From Sporocytophaga myxococcoides DSM 11118 (lineage in GTDB: Bacteria > Bacteroidota > Bacteroidia > Cytophagales > Cytophagaceae): 64,000 nucleotides of DNA. A program made the position numbers and the translations under genes. Under the pieces are notes generated by a model, which ran no database searches, had not been told where the DNA came from, and saw only the letters and a program-made list of their open reading frames with translations. Below are positions 26,701 to 34,627 of this stretch, one piece after another (within the stretch, counting starts at the first letter, position 1; each line of letters starts with the position of its first letter). Where the stretch lies: contig NZ_AUFX01000003.1 in NCBI RefSeq assembly GCF_000426725.1, positions 434,001-498,000 on the forward strand. The letters run 5' to 3'.

Positions 26701-26866
26701 TAAGCACTTCGTCTATTTGTCCCTCTCTTCCAAAAAACAAATGACTTTCCTCATACCTAAAGGGTCTGAGACCGGGAAACGGATTAGGTTTTTCTTCCTG
26801 GAGATTTCTCACCTGAGAAACCTTTTTTCCCGGTTTTACTTTTCCTGATGTTTTTGTTGAAAGCAT
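23780..26866 (-). CDS. nSTAND1-type NTPase with transmembrane segment and WD40 propeller
   Basis: Signal-transducing STAND ATPase, 1028 aa. The N-terminus carries the nSTAND1 signature NPFPGLRPFRYEESHLFFGR (28-47), Walker A GTSGIGKSS (68-76), Walker B HLIFIDQFEELF (about 163-174) and sensor VVITMRSDFVGDC. After a winged-helix-like part, one transmembrane helix (about 505-525, ALILGLGAIVAFLFFIYG) is followed by a long Ala/Glu/Lys coiled coil (about 530-640). A seven-bladed WD40 propeller follows (about 693-990; LKGHTQNVRALS, LSGHTARINNIRFS, LKDHDDWVWSIEFS are clear blades). Known STAND proteins oligomerise on ligand binding by such a sensor. It follows the TIR-like gene by 9 bases and overlaps the barrel gene. 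The propeller's side of the membrane is uncertain. Confidence 0.93.
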   Translation of the reverse strand: MLSTKTSGKVKPGKKVSQVRNLQEEKPNPFPGLRPFRYEESHLFFGREGQIDEVLKKLVDHRFVGVIGTSGIGKSSFMYCGLLPVIYGDYKTGDSSQWEVSICRPGIAPIKNLSDALIDSEIKNEADPEKREIMSNMNFLTLKGSSYGLVELVKSKIRKEKKNHLIFIDQFEELFRFKSTDDHAVDEASAFIKIITEAVSQREIPIYVVITMRSDFVGDCSQFPKLTRLINDSQFLIPQMTREEKKQAILGPVSVMGGKIDDRLVQQLLNDVGDNADALPIMQHALMRTWDYWQRNGDSDFMEIAHYEAVGGMQKALSVHANEAFNELNENQKKICEKIFKSITEKGDEGRGVRRPAKLSDIAVIANAPVVEVVEVVDHFRKTGNTLLMPPSNVKLEENSVIDISHESLMRIWVMLTKWVEEEAESVKMYLRLAEAAEMHQQGKSGLWRPPDLQIALNWQAEQNPSKIWGLRYHKAYERTMLFLDFSKKEFEREQIMKEKMQRRRLIAARITALILGLGAIVAFLFFIYGEQQRREAEKQKAEARRQSKVAEEQAKIAQKESEKARASEREALEQKKIALNETEKALKNAQLAKEQKLLAELATKNALIEKAKAEKAHQIALTEERKAFNLRMLSIAKSMAIKSVSLVDKEQKGIVAQQAFLFNKEHGGKDNDPDIFDAMYNAIKSLGDSTFKPLKGHTQNVRALSTTITGKMIYSAGSDGKINRWDPKKEDGSRQLISESPTHIHKSIALSPDNKFLVAGGDYGYLQLFDLSQIGAKPKIFKSKTTETWFLGFTKDSKSIISAGNDKRIYQWNVESATSQEVIISDSKINAIATNPTSNIVAAAKGNGDIILIDLDRKNQESVLFHDNVPVVSIVFSKNGLLLAAGDEKGIVRIWNMQTKTILATLSGHTARINNIRFSNDGEKLATGSFDKTVRIWNMLNIYDAPIVLKDHDDWVWSIEFSPDGNKLLAGCKDNKIKVWPTKIELMKDIVCDKVSRNMNNKEWEQFVGDDIEYEKTCLDKPKGNGK

Positions 26867-26875
26867 CCTTTTTAT

Positions 26876-28249
26876 TTAAAAAGCTGTATTAAAAAATGAA
26901 ATTAAAACTTCTTTATCAATTTGGCCATCAGCCTTTACATGATATACATTTTTGAAAATTTCATCGCCAGGCAATTCTTCATTTTCAAAATTAATTACAC
27001 CCCGTCTGAATGAAGTACTGGTATATTCCCAGGACTTAAGTTTATAAAGCTCACACATTTTGCTCCTCAACCAACTTGACTTTTCATTGTGATAATAAAA
27101 CAGTATAGAACCACTTCGTTCAACTTTATCTTTATCTATCGTTATCTTATTTAAAAAAACTTCATATCCAAACTCTTCAAGCATGAACTTTACCGACTCT
27201 GCCCCTTCTTTATTCTTCTCACTGTTTACAATATAAACAGCCTTTTGTCCGCCTCCGGAACTACTTGCATTGCCTGATGAGGAAACACTATCATTAGAGG
27301 TCAGTTTCTCAATAATAATGTCCTTGAGTTCTTCAACTGTACTTTTTATTATATCAGCTCCTGCATAATGTCTTTTCTCTTTATGAACCTGGCTGATAAA
27401 TTTTTTCTGATTCTCATTTTGAATAACAAGGTTATCTGGAATCCATATAATTCGTTTAAAATCCTGAGATTTGCCTTCAACCTTCTCAATATAATATTGA
27501 GCGGCAACCTGATTTTCCAAGCTATAATTAGGAATGTTACCTCCTGAAGTTTCCTCAAATATTTTCCCAAAAAGATGAACCGATAAAGCACAGTTCTTGA
27601 TCTGTTCATTAATGATCTTTTCCTTATCCTTACCTGATCCCAAAATCGGAGTATTGGGATAAACCCTGTATCCTAGTTGCAGAAGCTCCCGTCTTATTTC
27701 TTCTCTTATAGGTATTAAATCTCTGGTCACTTCAGCTAAATATAATGACTTTGACTTGTCATGAGTTACAGTATCAACAATTCTGCTGTTACATTCACGC
27801 TCCAGTTCTGCACATAAATCATAAATTTTAAAAAGGAAAAAATTTAAGAATTCTTTTTTAAAAATGTCCTTTTCCTGAACTTCATTTCCTGTATCCGGAT
27901 CAAGGAGAAAAAGCTTTGACAATTTAAGATCCGGATATGATTTTGCAGCAGGATTTAATGCATTTTCTTCTTTCACTAGTCCGCATTTCAAAATAGATGG
28001 GGAAGCTATGATCTTTTCAAGACGTTCTTTAAAATCATTCGAAGAAAGAGCATATGAAGAAAATACAGGAAGATAAACAACAGTTCCATTTTCCTCAAAT
28101 GGATCGTTAAAATCCTTTAATACCTTCACATTAAATCCCTTTTGAGAAAGGCCAAATGAAAGGTATTTTATAAGATAATCAATCCAAAGGTTTTCACCAG
28201 TGTTTATTGACGGGCAGTCAGGCAATAAATATAAATTCGAATCTTCCAT
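26876..28249 (-). CDS. Multi-domain TIR/DUF4062-like protein
   Basis: The 457-aa protein appears to carry three tandem alpha/beta domains of TIR-like type. Domain 1 is about residues 5-90 (LYLLPDCPSINTGEN, VVYLPVFSSYAL). Domain 2 is about 168-275 (KSLYLAEVTRDLIPIREEIR, LLQLGYRVYPN, CALSVHLFGKIFEE), which matches the DUF4062/TIR-like pattern often found with NACHT or STAND proteins. Domain 3 is about 336-440 (KAVYIVNSEKNKEGAESVKF, LEEFGYEVF), after a serine/glycine linker (321-334). No signal peptide or membrane segment. I could not identify a certain NADase glutamate, so catalytic activity is open. Encoded 28 bases after the transporter fusion and 9 before the STAND gene, it is the likely effector or adaptor of the STAND protein. 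Confidence 0.8.
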   Translation of the reverse strand: MEDSNLYLLPDCPSINTGENLWIDYLIKYLSFGLSQKGFNVKVLKDFNDPFEENGTVVYLPVFSSYALSSNDFKERLEKIIASPSILKCGLVKEENALNPAAKSYPDLKLSKLFLLDPDTGNEVQEKDIFKKEFLNFFLFKIYDLCAELERECNSRIVDTVTHDKSKSLYLAEVTRDLIPIREEIRRELLQLGYRVYPNTPILGSGKDKEKIINEQIKNCALSVHLFGKIFEETSGGNIPNYSLENQVAAQYYIEKVEGKSQDFKRIIWIPDNLVIQNENQKKFISQVHKEKRHYAGADIIKSTVEELKDIIIEKLTSNDSVSSSGNASSSGGGQKAVYIVNSEKNKEGAESVKFMLEEFGYEVFLNKITIDKDKVERSGSILFYYHNEKSSWLRSKMCELYKLKSWEYTSTSFRRGVINFENEELPGDEIFKNVYHVKADGQIDKEVLISFFNTAF

Positions 28250-28277
28250 AAAGTTTCCTTTAAAAATTTAAACCTTA

Positions 28278-31200
28278 TTATACCTTGGGATTTTTCTTAT
28301 TTTTAACGATTGATGTTGGGATGTCCTCAAAGAATGACATTACTTCGTTAAACTCTTCCTGCTTTACTTTATAAACAGAGCAGTCTGTATGTGCGAGCAG
28401 ATCAACTTTAAAATCTGCGGAACTTAAATATGTAAAATTATTAACAAAACCATTCTCTGAAACCACTTCTGAATTTCCATCAGCGCTGTTCACCATTATT
28501 TTTCCTGTACGGATAAAATAGTAATCTATATTTTCAGGTCTTTCAAATGTTGCTATAATTTCACCTTGTTTAAATTCATGGAATGAAGTCACTTTGGCAA
28601 CCTCCATCAAAATAATACCGGGCACAAATCTAAAATCATCAACTCCCTTTAGAAATCTGATAATTTCAAATTTCAAATTAGGAGAAGAAAAATATTCCTT
28701 TGCATCTGTCTGATTTATTAATTCTTTATTTTCACTTACTTCCAGCTTGCCTTCTTCAAGCATTACATATTCATGATCTCCGGAAACATTTGAAATAAGG
28801 ATTTTACTTACCACATCTTTGCTAAAATTCGCTCCTAATTCTCTTCTGAACCTTTCGAAAGCAATAGGAAACAAATGAGGGGCTTTAATGTAAAGAGCTA
28901 CGGATGCTGTCTCCTTAAGCAGAGGATCCGGATTGATGATATTGGCTACGAATATATCTGTATTGATTTCTTCCTTTTGTTCAGCAAGCTCTTTGAGAGC
29001 ACAGGCTTTTGTCCATCTATTTACATATTTATAGTCCCTCTGAACCAGGTCGTATAGGATCTCTAAGATATCCAATGGTTCAGATGGAAAGTATTCCTGC
29101 ATTCTCTCCAGTTTATCTTCATAAGAAGCGGTATTTAATATTGGCAGCAGGAACGGTTTCATTTCTTCTCCCAATGTCACTTCTAACAAGCCAAAGGCAT
29201 ACTCACTTTTCTCTGCGTCTTTTGAAAATATATTTTCCTTGATAAGGGCAATGGTTTTAGGATCGTAAAGAAGAGAGAGCAATTTAAAGATGCTATCATA
29301 ATTACTCTCAATTTCAGAGAGCATTGCCTGTATTATAACATCTGATGCTTTAAAACTAACAAGATCAAGATAAACAGACATGTTCCAGACTAACACACTA
29401 GTATATTCCTCTAGCTCTGCTTTGAATTGAATTACCCTGTCTCCTGTAATATTATAACCTGATTGACTCAGTGCTTCAAAAGCAGCTCTGGCCACATTAT
29501 GATTTCTGTATGAAAGTTTCTTCAAAAGTAATTGAACAGCATTTTCAGTTCCCATTCTTCCATAACCCTGAACTATCCTTAACTGAATTTTCTCTTCCTG
29601 GCCTGTTAGGTAAAAAGCATTTTCAGCAGCAGGTAAAATTTTCTCTCCGGTAGCTACAAGTGCTGCTAATGCACCATTGCTGTAAAAAGGTTCTGAAAGC
29701 TTTTCAATGAGGTTTTTCTGAAGATCGGAATTGGCTGAATTAGCTGATGATACCACGGCATTATAACGCACTTTTCCATCAACATCCCTAAACAATTTAT
29801 TTAAAAGTCTGGGCTTAATTGCATCTTCAGAATAGGCTGATAAAAGGGCTCCGTAAACCCTTTCTCTTCTTAATTTTGATAGCGTTAACTGCTCAATATA
29901 TTTTACCTTTTCAAGACGAAACTCGGCAGCGTTCAATTGAGTGTATACTTTATCAAGCAGGTCTCTACATCTGAGAACGGGATAAAATCTGGAATTTTTA
30001 ATAGCTGACAGCACTGGAATTGCTGGTAAAAGACATAATTCTGAGGCCTCATTTAATGCAATTTTCAAAATCTCTTCGTCTTCATTTTTCAGTAATTCAA
30101 GGACAATACCCTTATGAACATGAGGGTCTAAAATCTTCAATAGATTCAGATATGTTTGGAGATTTTTGCCAGGAATATTTAAAATAGTAAATGAAAGTTC
30201 ATCAATAATTCCAGATGCCGCTCTGTCTTTTTTCTCAATTTCTTCAGGCATATCAAGGCTTACCACAAGCTTTTCCCTATAGGCATTATTCATTCTTATG
30301 GCTACATAAGCCCATACTCCTAATAGAACAAGAATAATTACCGGTATAAATTCAACCTTAATATATCTTAATGCAATAATTAATAATAAACCAGTAACTG
30401 CCTTGCCTGCTTCTCTCACCACTCTTTCAATTTTTGACTGAACATCAGACCTGAGCAAATGATCAAGTGGCATAAAGAAAAATTTAAAAGTAGAAAATTC
30501 AAGAGATTTGAAAAGGCTCACAGAAAGCAGCTTTGAAATACAAACCAACATGAAAAGAAAAAAGAATACAGATTTAGTTGGATCAAATCCTTCTACAATA
30601 CCCAATACCAGGAATATTGTCGTAAACAAAGCTAAAAATCCTGGCAGAATTAAAAGACTTGTTAAATATCCATATTTAGCATTTACCCATCTTGCCGCAA
30701 AGAGTTGCAGAAGAAAACCTAATCCAATAATAGCGGCAGAAAAGCCTGAAAGAAAATCAATCGTTTTTCCAGCGCTAGCATATTGGTCTTCTACAAAAAC
30801 TAAATAAAAGTATTCTGTGAAATAAAAAGTAAGTCCGGAAAGCAAAGCAAATAATATCAATAACAAAGTGTAATTCTGCTTTATTAATTTATTGTAGTTA
30901 TTATAAGCTTTAATGTATTGAACGTTTATTTCTATCTTCGTCAGGAAAGTTTTGCGGATTGAAATGGCAATAAAAACAAAAAAGGTTATTCCGAAACTGA
31001 TACAAGAGATCAGATAGAGATTTGAAATTTTATTAAAAAAACTATGTTCAGATAATGCAACTACGGATAAAATACTTACCATAGCGACTACCATACCACT
31101 CTCTGCACTCATTGAAAGCCGGCGTCCCTGAGCAAGATCAAACAACCTTTCAAACAATCCCCAGAATAACAATAAAGCCAAAGCAGTTAAAGGCCCTGTA

Positions 31201-31550
31201 AGTACAAATGCAATATATGTAATAGCAAGACCTGGGGCATAGTTGGATATTAGTAAAATCGAAAATGGAATTACCAATAACACCAGAGAAGATATAATAC
31301 TTACTTTTGAAAAAGATATCCAGTTATAAATACTAATGAAAGTATTTGAAATAAACACAGTGAGGAGTCCGGAACAAATCATGGCTCCAGGTAAATAAGT
31401 TTTGTTAAAATGTTCCAGGAATACAGATACTGAAGCAAGGTCAAATAGAGAAATCGCAATTCCTATGAAAACACCTAAACTAATTATCCATAAAAGGGAT
31501 GAAGTTTCACTTTCTTCAACCCTGAGGACTTTTCTTAAGAATCTTGACAT
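28278..31550 (-). CDS. Nucleotide-translocase-like membrane protein fused to HEAT repeats and cNMP-binding domain
   Basis: A 1090-aa composite protein. Residues 1 to about 425 form around twelve membrane helices; MPLDHLLRSDVQSKIERVVR and REAGKAVTGLLLI resemble the ATP/ADP-translocase (NTT/Tlc) and MFS family. Residues 430-870 are helical repeats of HEAT type (for example VRYNAVVSSANSANSDLQKN, RIVQGYGRMGTENAVQLLLK, NHNVARAAFEALSQSGY). The C-terminal ~110 residues (about 975-1085) are a cyclic-nucleotide-binding-like domain (FHEFKQGEIIATFERPENID, YYFIRTGKIMV, CSVYKVKQEEFNEVMSFF). The phosphate-binding cassette arginine is not obvious, so ligand identity is unclear. First gene of the STAND operon. 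Such fusions are known as uncharacterised proteins in Bacteroidota; function is not assigned. Confidence 0.82.
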   Translation of the reverse strand: MSRFLRKVLRVEESETSSLLWIISLGVFIGIAISLFDLASVSVFLEHFNKTYLPGAMICSGLLTVFISNTFISIYNWISFSKVSIISSLVLLVIPFSILLISNYAPGLAITYIAFVLTGPLTALALLLFWGLFERLFDLAQGRRLSMSAESGMVVAMVSILSVVALSEHSFFNKISNLYLISCISFGITFFVFIAISIRKTFLTKIEINVQYIKAYNNYNKLIKQNYTLLLILFALLSGLTFYFTEYFYLVFVEDQYASAGKTIDFLSGFSAAIIGLGFLLQLFAARWVNAKYGYLTSLLILPGFLALFTTIFLVLGIVEGFDPTKSVFFFLFMLVCISKLLSVSLFKSLEFSTFKFFFMPLDHLLRSDVQSKIERVVREAGKAVTGLLLIIALRYIKVEFIPVIILVLLGVWAYVAIRMNNAYREKLVVSLDMPEEIEKKDRAASGIIDELSFTILNIPGKNLQTYLNLLKILDPHVHKGIVLELLKNEDEEILKIALNEASELCLLPAIPVLSAIKNSRFYPVLRCRDLLDKVYTQLNAAEFRLEKVKYIEQLTLSKLRRERVYGALLSAYSEDAIKPRLLNKLFRDVDGKVRYNAVVSSANSANSDLQKNLIEKLSEPFYSNGALAALVATGEKILPAAENAFYLTGQEEKIQLRIVQGYGRMGTENAVQLLLKKLSYRNHNVARAAFEALSQSGYNITGDRVIQFKAELEEYTSVLVWNMSVYLDLVSFKASDVIIQAMLSEIESNYDSIFKLLSLLYDPKTIALIKENIFSKDAEKSEYAFGLLEVTLGEEMKPFLLPILNTASYEDKLERMQEYFPSEPLDILEILYDLVQRDYKYVNRWTKACALKELAEQKEEINTDIFVANIINPDPLLKETASVALYIKAPHLFPIAFERFRRELGANFSKDVVSKILISNVSGDHEYVMLEEGKLEVSENKELINQTDAKEYFSSPNLKFEIIRFLKGVDDFRFVPGIILMEVAKVTSFHEFKQGEIIATFERPENIDYYFIRTGKIMVNSADGNSEVVSENGFVNNFTYLSSADFKVDLLAHTDCSVYKVKQEEFNEVMSFFEDIPTSIVKNKKNPKV

Positions 31551-31595
31551 ATACTGGGAAATAAAAAATGATCATCAAAAGCGTTCTTTAACATA

Positions 31596-31625
31596 CAAAT
31601 ATAACATTAGGAGCTGAAAATGAAA
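31596..31625 (-). promoter_or_regulatory. Candidate promoter of the STAND/TIR-like operon
   Basis: On the minus strand TATATTTG (31603-31596) matches the Bacteroidota -7 consensus exactly. An imperfect -33 element TTTC lies at 31625-31622, 18 bases away. The predicted transcript would have a leader of about 40 bases before the ATG at 31550. Confidence 0.42.
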
Positions 31626-31648
31626 GAATGTGAAGAAAAAAACAATGA

Positions 31649-31685
31649 TAAAAAAAATGATCCTCAAGGTAATTTAAGGATCATT
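31649..31685 (-). terminator. Intrinsic terminator of the PEP carboxylase gene
   Basis: A 9-bp perfect stem AATGATCCT/AGGATCATT (31656-31664 with 31677-31685), loop of 12, followed on the minus strand by TTTTTTTATC. It lies 45 bases after the gene's stop codon and separates it from the next operon. Confidence 0.75.
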
Positions 31686-31730
31686 CCACAAAAATTTAAA
31701 ATATTACAAAATCAATATTCACCAATAAAA

Positions 31731-34361
31731 TTAGGCCGAATTTCTTTCAGCGTTAATAATTCCGAAAGAACAACGCATCACCATATTTTCATAAGTTTTT
31801 TTCAATGGCCCATCAACACCTTTCTCTTCCATTTCACGAATCTTAGTTAAAGCGTGTTGCTGAATAGTGATCAATGGTAATTCTATCCTCTGTCTCATCT
31901 GTATGGACAATAAGTCCATTGGTTTATCCCCCATCAGTTCTTTAGTGCCAGACAGTTTCAATAGATATTTTGATGTCCGCTCAAACTCATCATGGATCAT
32001 ATTCCAGAGACTGCCATATTTTGGATGCTTGGAAAGATATGCAGTTAAAGGGAAAAAGCATTTTTTCATTGCCATTTCGCAATTATTTAACAGCGTTTTG
32101 AAGAATAGAGAATTATCGTATAGATTTTTTACTTCTTTCCATCTCCCTGCTTTTTCCATTTTTTCAAAAGCAGTTCCCACACCATAATATCCTGGTAAAT
32201 TCTGTTTCAACTGGCTCCATGCTCCAACATATGGTACAGCTCTTAGATCATTCAGATTTAATTTTCCTGCTTTTCTTTTTGAAGGTCTGCTTCCGATATT
32301 CGTTTCTGCATAATAACGTAGTGGACTTGCAAAATTCAAATATTCAAGGAAGTTAGGGTCATTTTTAAGTGCACTATATGCCTTAAAACTCTCATCTGAC
32401 AAAAGCTGCATCAACCCATCCTCTTGCTCAGTAAATGTTTGATCCATGGTTGAAAATAATGCATTGCTGATTCCTGCATGCAATAACTGCTCCATGTTAA
32501 ATAAAGCTGAATCTGTAGTTCCGAAATTTGAACTGATTGTTTGTCCCTGAACAGTAAGCTGTATTTCTTTATTTGCAATATTTTTCCCCATTGAGGCATA
32601 AAACTGATGCGTTTTCCCTCCACCTCTTGCAGGAGGTCCTCCCCTTCCGTCAAAGAATGCAACCTGGATACCATATTCTTTAGCCATCATTGTTAACTCC
32701 TCTTTGGCTTTATAAATACTCCAGTTAGCCATCATATAACCTCCGTCTTTTGTGCCATCGGAAAAGCCCAGCATGATGGTTTGCATTTTATTTCTTTGCT
32801 CAAGATGTTTACGATAGGTCTTATTTTCATAAAGATCCTTCATCACAACTGCAGCGTTTCTGAGGTCTTCAATTGTTTCAAACAACGGAACAATATCTAT
32901 TGTCATTGACTTTGCCTTCCACCCTGAAAGTGTCAGTAGGGCATATACCTCCATGACATTGAGCGCACTTGTACTATGGCTGATTATATATCTATGACAT
33001 CCTTCTTCACCATTGATTTTCTGAATTGTCTTGATTGAGGCCATTGTTTCCAGTGTATCTCTCAACAAGTCATTATCGATAATTGATGAATCGACAGTAC
33101 CTTTAACCTGCATCAGAGCACTGATTTTGTCATCTTCTGACATTTTTTTATACCCCTCAGGCAAAAGATCTGTTTGTTCTGCAATTGCATCAAGCAACTG
33201 TCCGTGAACAGAGCTATCCTGACGAATATCAAGCGAAGCGAAGAACATACCAAATACATGAACTTTACTCAGGAAGTTCTCTACCAGATTTACAAAAAGA
33301 CCGTTATGTTCTTTGACTAACGTATCTTTTATTTTGTACATCGCTTCCAGTATTCCCTCTTTATTGAGGTCTGCTTTATGTCCTGGTATAAAAAGATTGT
33401 TATAAAGCTTTTTTTCAAGATCAGCCAGCACATTTTCAACACCTTTGAATGTAAGCCTTCTTTTAAGACGACGAACATCCATATAATAACATTTTATTAT
33501 GCCTTCTCGCAGGGTTTCTGCCACTTTCAGAGACGTTTCCGATTTAACAAACGGATTTCCATCTCTATCACCTCCTGGCCAGAAGCCCATTCTTATCAAA
33601 GAATTGTCTTCCGCAACTAAGGTTGGGAACTCTCCTTTTATAAATGAAAGGATTTTTCCTGCCGAATGGTAAAATACATTTTCCAAAAACCAAATAAGGT
33701 TTACAGCTTCATCATACGGGGTTGGCTTTTCTTTTTTGAAGAATGAAGTTTTACCAAGCTGCTGTAAATACATATTTACAAGAGCTGTGTCATCAGATAC
33801 AAGAGCCTTTGCAAGATCATGAATAATTCCAAGTACTTCACTAGGATAGAACTGGGTAGGATGAGCAGTGAGTACCAAACGTACTGAAAAATCTTTCAGT
33901 TTGTCTTTTAATTCAGCTTGACTTTGAGTATGGACAACCTGAGCGTGTAAATTCTTTAACGTACCGGGCCCGCTCATATCGTGTACACAAGGAAATGCTG
34001 CATCTTCAAGGGCGTCAAATAGTACAACCTGCCGCTCTGCATACTGTACAAATCTGAAAAGTAAATCCGTTTGTTCGTCTTCAGTCCGATATGAAGTGTA
34101 TTGCTTCAGGAAAGATTCAATAATTGTTGAAGGGCTTTTTCCTTTCGCAAACCCCTCTTCGCATAGCAGCAGGAAAAGAGACAACAGTACTCCTGTCTTT
34201 TCTACCTTATGAAAAGGCAGAGAGCTGAAAAGGCTGTTGTACATTTCATACTTGGTACCAACCAGATTTTTAAAAACTTGTAAAGTGCCGTTTGCAGAAG
34301 AATTCATTCTGTTAAAAAAAGATAAATAGGATTCTAAACTCAATTCAGATGTTGGGTTCAA
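31731..34361 (-). CDS. ppc: Phosphoenolpyruvate carboxylase
   Basis: Converts phosphoenolpyruvate and bicarbonate to oxaloacetate, an anaplerotic feed to the TCA cycle; cytoplasmic. The 876-aa protein is of usual bacterial length. Catalytic histidine motif VLTAHPTQ (His167), GGDRDGNP (about 262-269), MLGFSDGTKDGGYMMANW (about 527-544) and FDGRGGPPARGGG (about 569-581) are all present; the third and fourth are the PEP-binding and mobile-loop regions, in the variant form seen in Bacteroidota. The C-terminal end RCSFGIINAERNSA differs from the classic final NTG of enterobacterial enzymes, so allosteric inhibition by aspartate could differ. It stands alone with its own terminator. Confidence very high. 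Confidence 0.97.
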   Translation of the reverse strand: MNPTSELSLESYLSFFNRMNSSANGTLQVFKNLVGTKYEMYNSLFSSLPFHKVEKTGVLLSLFLLLCEEGFAKGKSPSTIIESFLKQYTSYRTEDEQTDLLFRFVQYAERQVVLFDALEDAAFPCVHDMSGPGTLKNLHAQVVHTQSQAELKDKLKDFSVRLVLTAHPTQFYPSEVLGIIHDLAKALVSDDTALVNMYLQQLGKTSFFKKEKPTPYDEAVNLIWFLENVFYHSAGKILSFIKGEFPTLVAEDNSLIRMGFWPGGDRDGNPFVKSETSLKVAETLREGIIKCYYMDVRRLKRRLTFKGVENVLADLEKKLYNNLFIPGHKADLNKEGILEAMYKIKDTLVKEHNGLFVNLVENFLSKVHVFGMFFASLDIRQDSSVHGQLLDAIAEQTDLLPEGYKKMSEDDKISALMQVKGTVDSSIIDNDLLRDTLETMASIKTIQKINGEEGCHRYIISHSTSALNVMEVYALLTLSGWKAKSMTIDIVPLFETIEDLRNAAVVMKDLYENKTYRKHLEQRNKMQTIMLGFSDGTKDGGYMMANWSIYKAKEELTMMAKEYGIQVAFFDGRGGPPARGGGKTHQFYASMGKNIANKEIQLTVQGQTISSNFGTTDSALFNMEQLLHAGISNALFSTMDQTFTEQEDGLMQLLSDESFKAYSALKNDPNFLEYLNFASPLRYYAETNIGSRPSKRKAGKLNLNDLRAVPYVGAWSQLKQNLPGYYGVGTAFEKMEKAGRWKEVKNLYDNSLFFKTLLNNCEMAMKKCFFPLTAYLSKHPKYGSLWNMIHDEFERTSKYLLKLSGTKELMGDKPMDLLSIQMRQRIELPLITIQQHALTKIREMEEKGVDGPLKKTYENMVMRCSFGIINAERNSA

Positions 34362-34581
34362 GCTACAACAAAAATTGATTTTTTCCCAGTTTTCCTAGCT
34401 TTATCTGCTTAATATTTTTTTCACTAAAATTTCATTTTTCTTTTTATATCCATAGTTCCATTTTCTCCACCAACACCAAAATCACACATCCCAACTATTG
34501 TCAACTGGAAATCAAACAAATAAACCTGCATCAGATTTAAAAAAGTAAAAAAATGAGGATAAAAAGGATGCCTACATAAAA

Positions 34582-34619
34582 TACTTTTGTAATTTTAAAG
34601 GCTATAAAGACTATTTTTG
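34582..34619 (+). promoter_or_regulatory. Overlapping promoter-like elements before the 7TMR gene
   Basis: Two exact TAnnTTTG matches occur: TACTTTTG at 34582-34589 and TATTTTTG at 34612-34619. The TTTTG inside the first sits 22 bases before the second and can act as its -33 box. With the second, the transcript would start only a few bases before the ATG at 34628, close to leaderless; with the first, the leader would be about 35 bases but no -33 is seen. Confidence 0.4.
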
Positions 34620-34627
34620 TATTAAAC

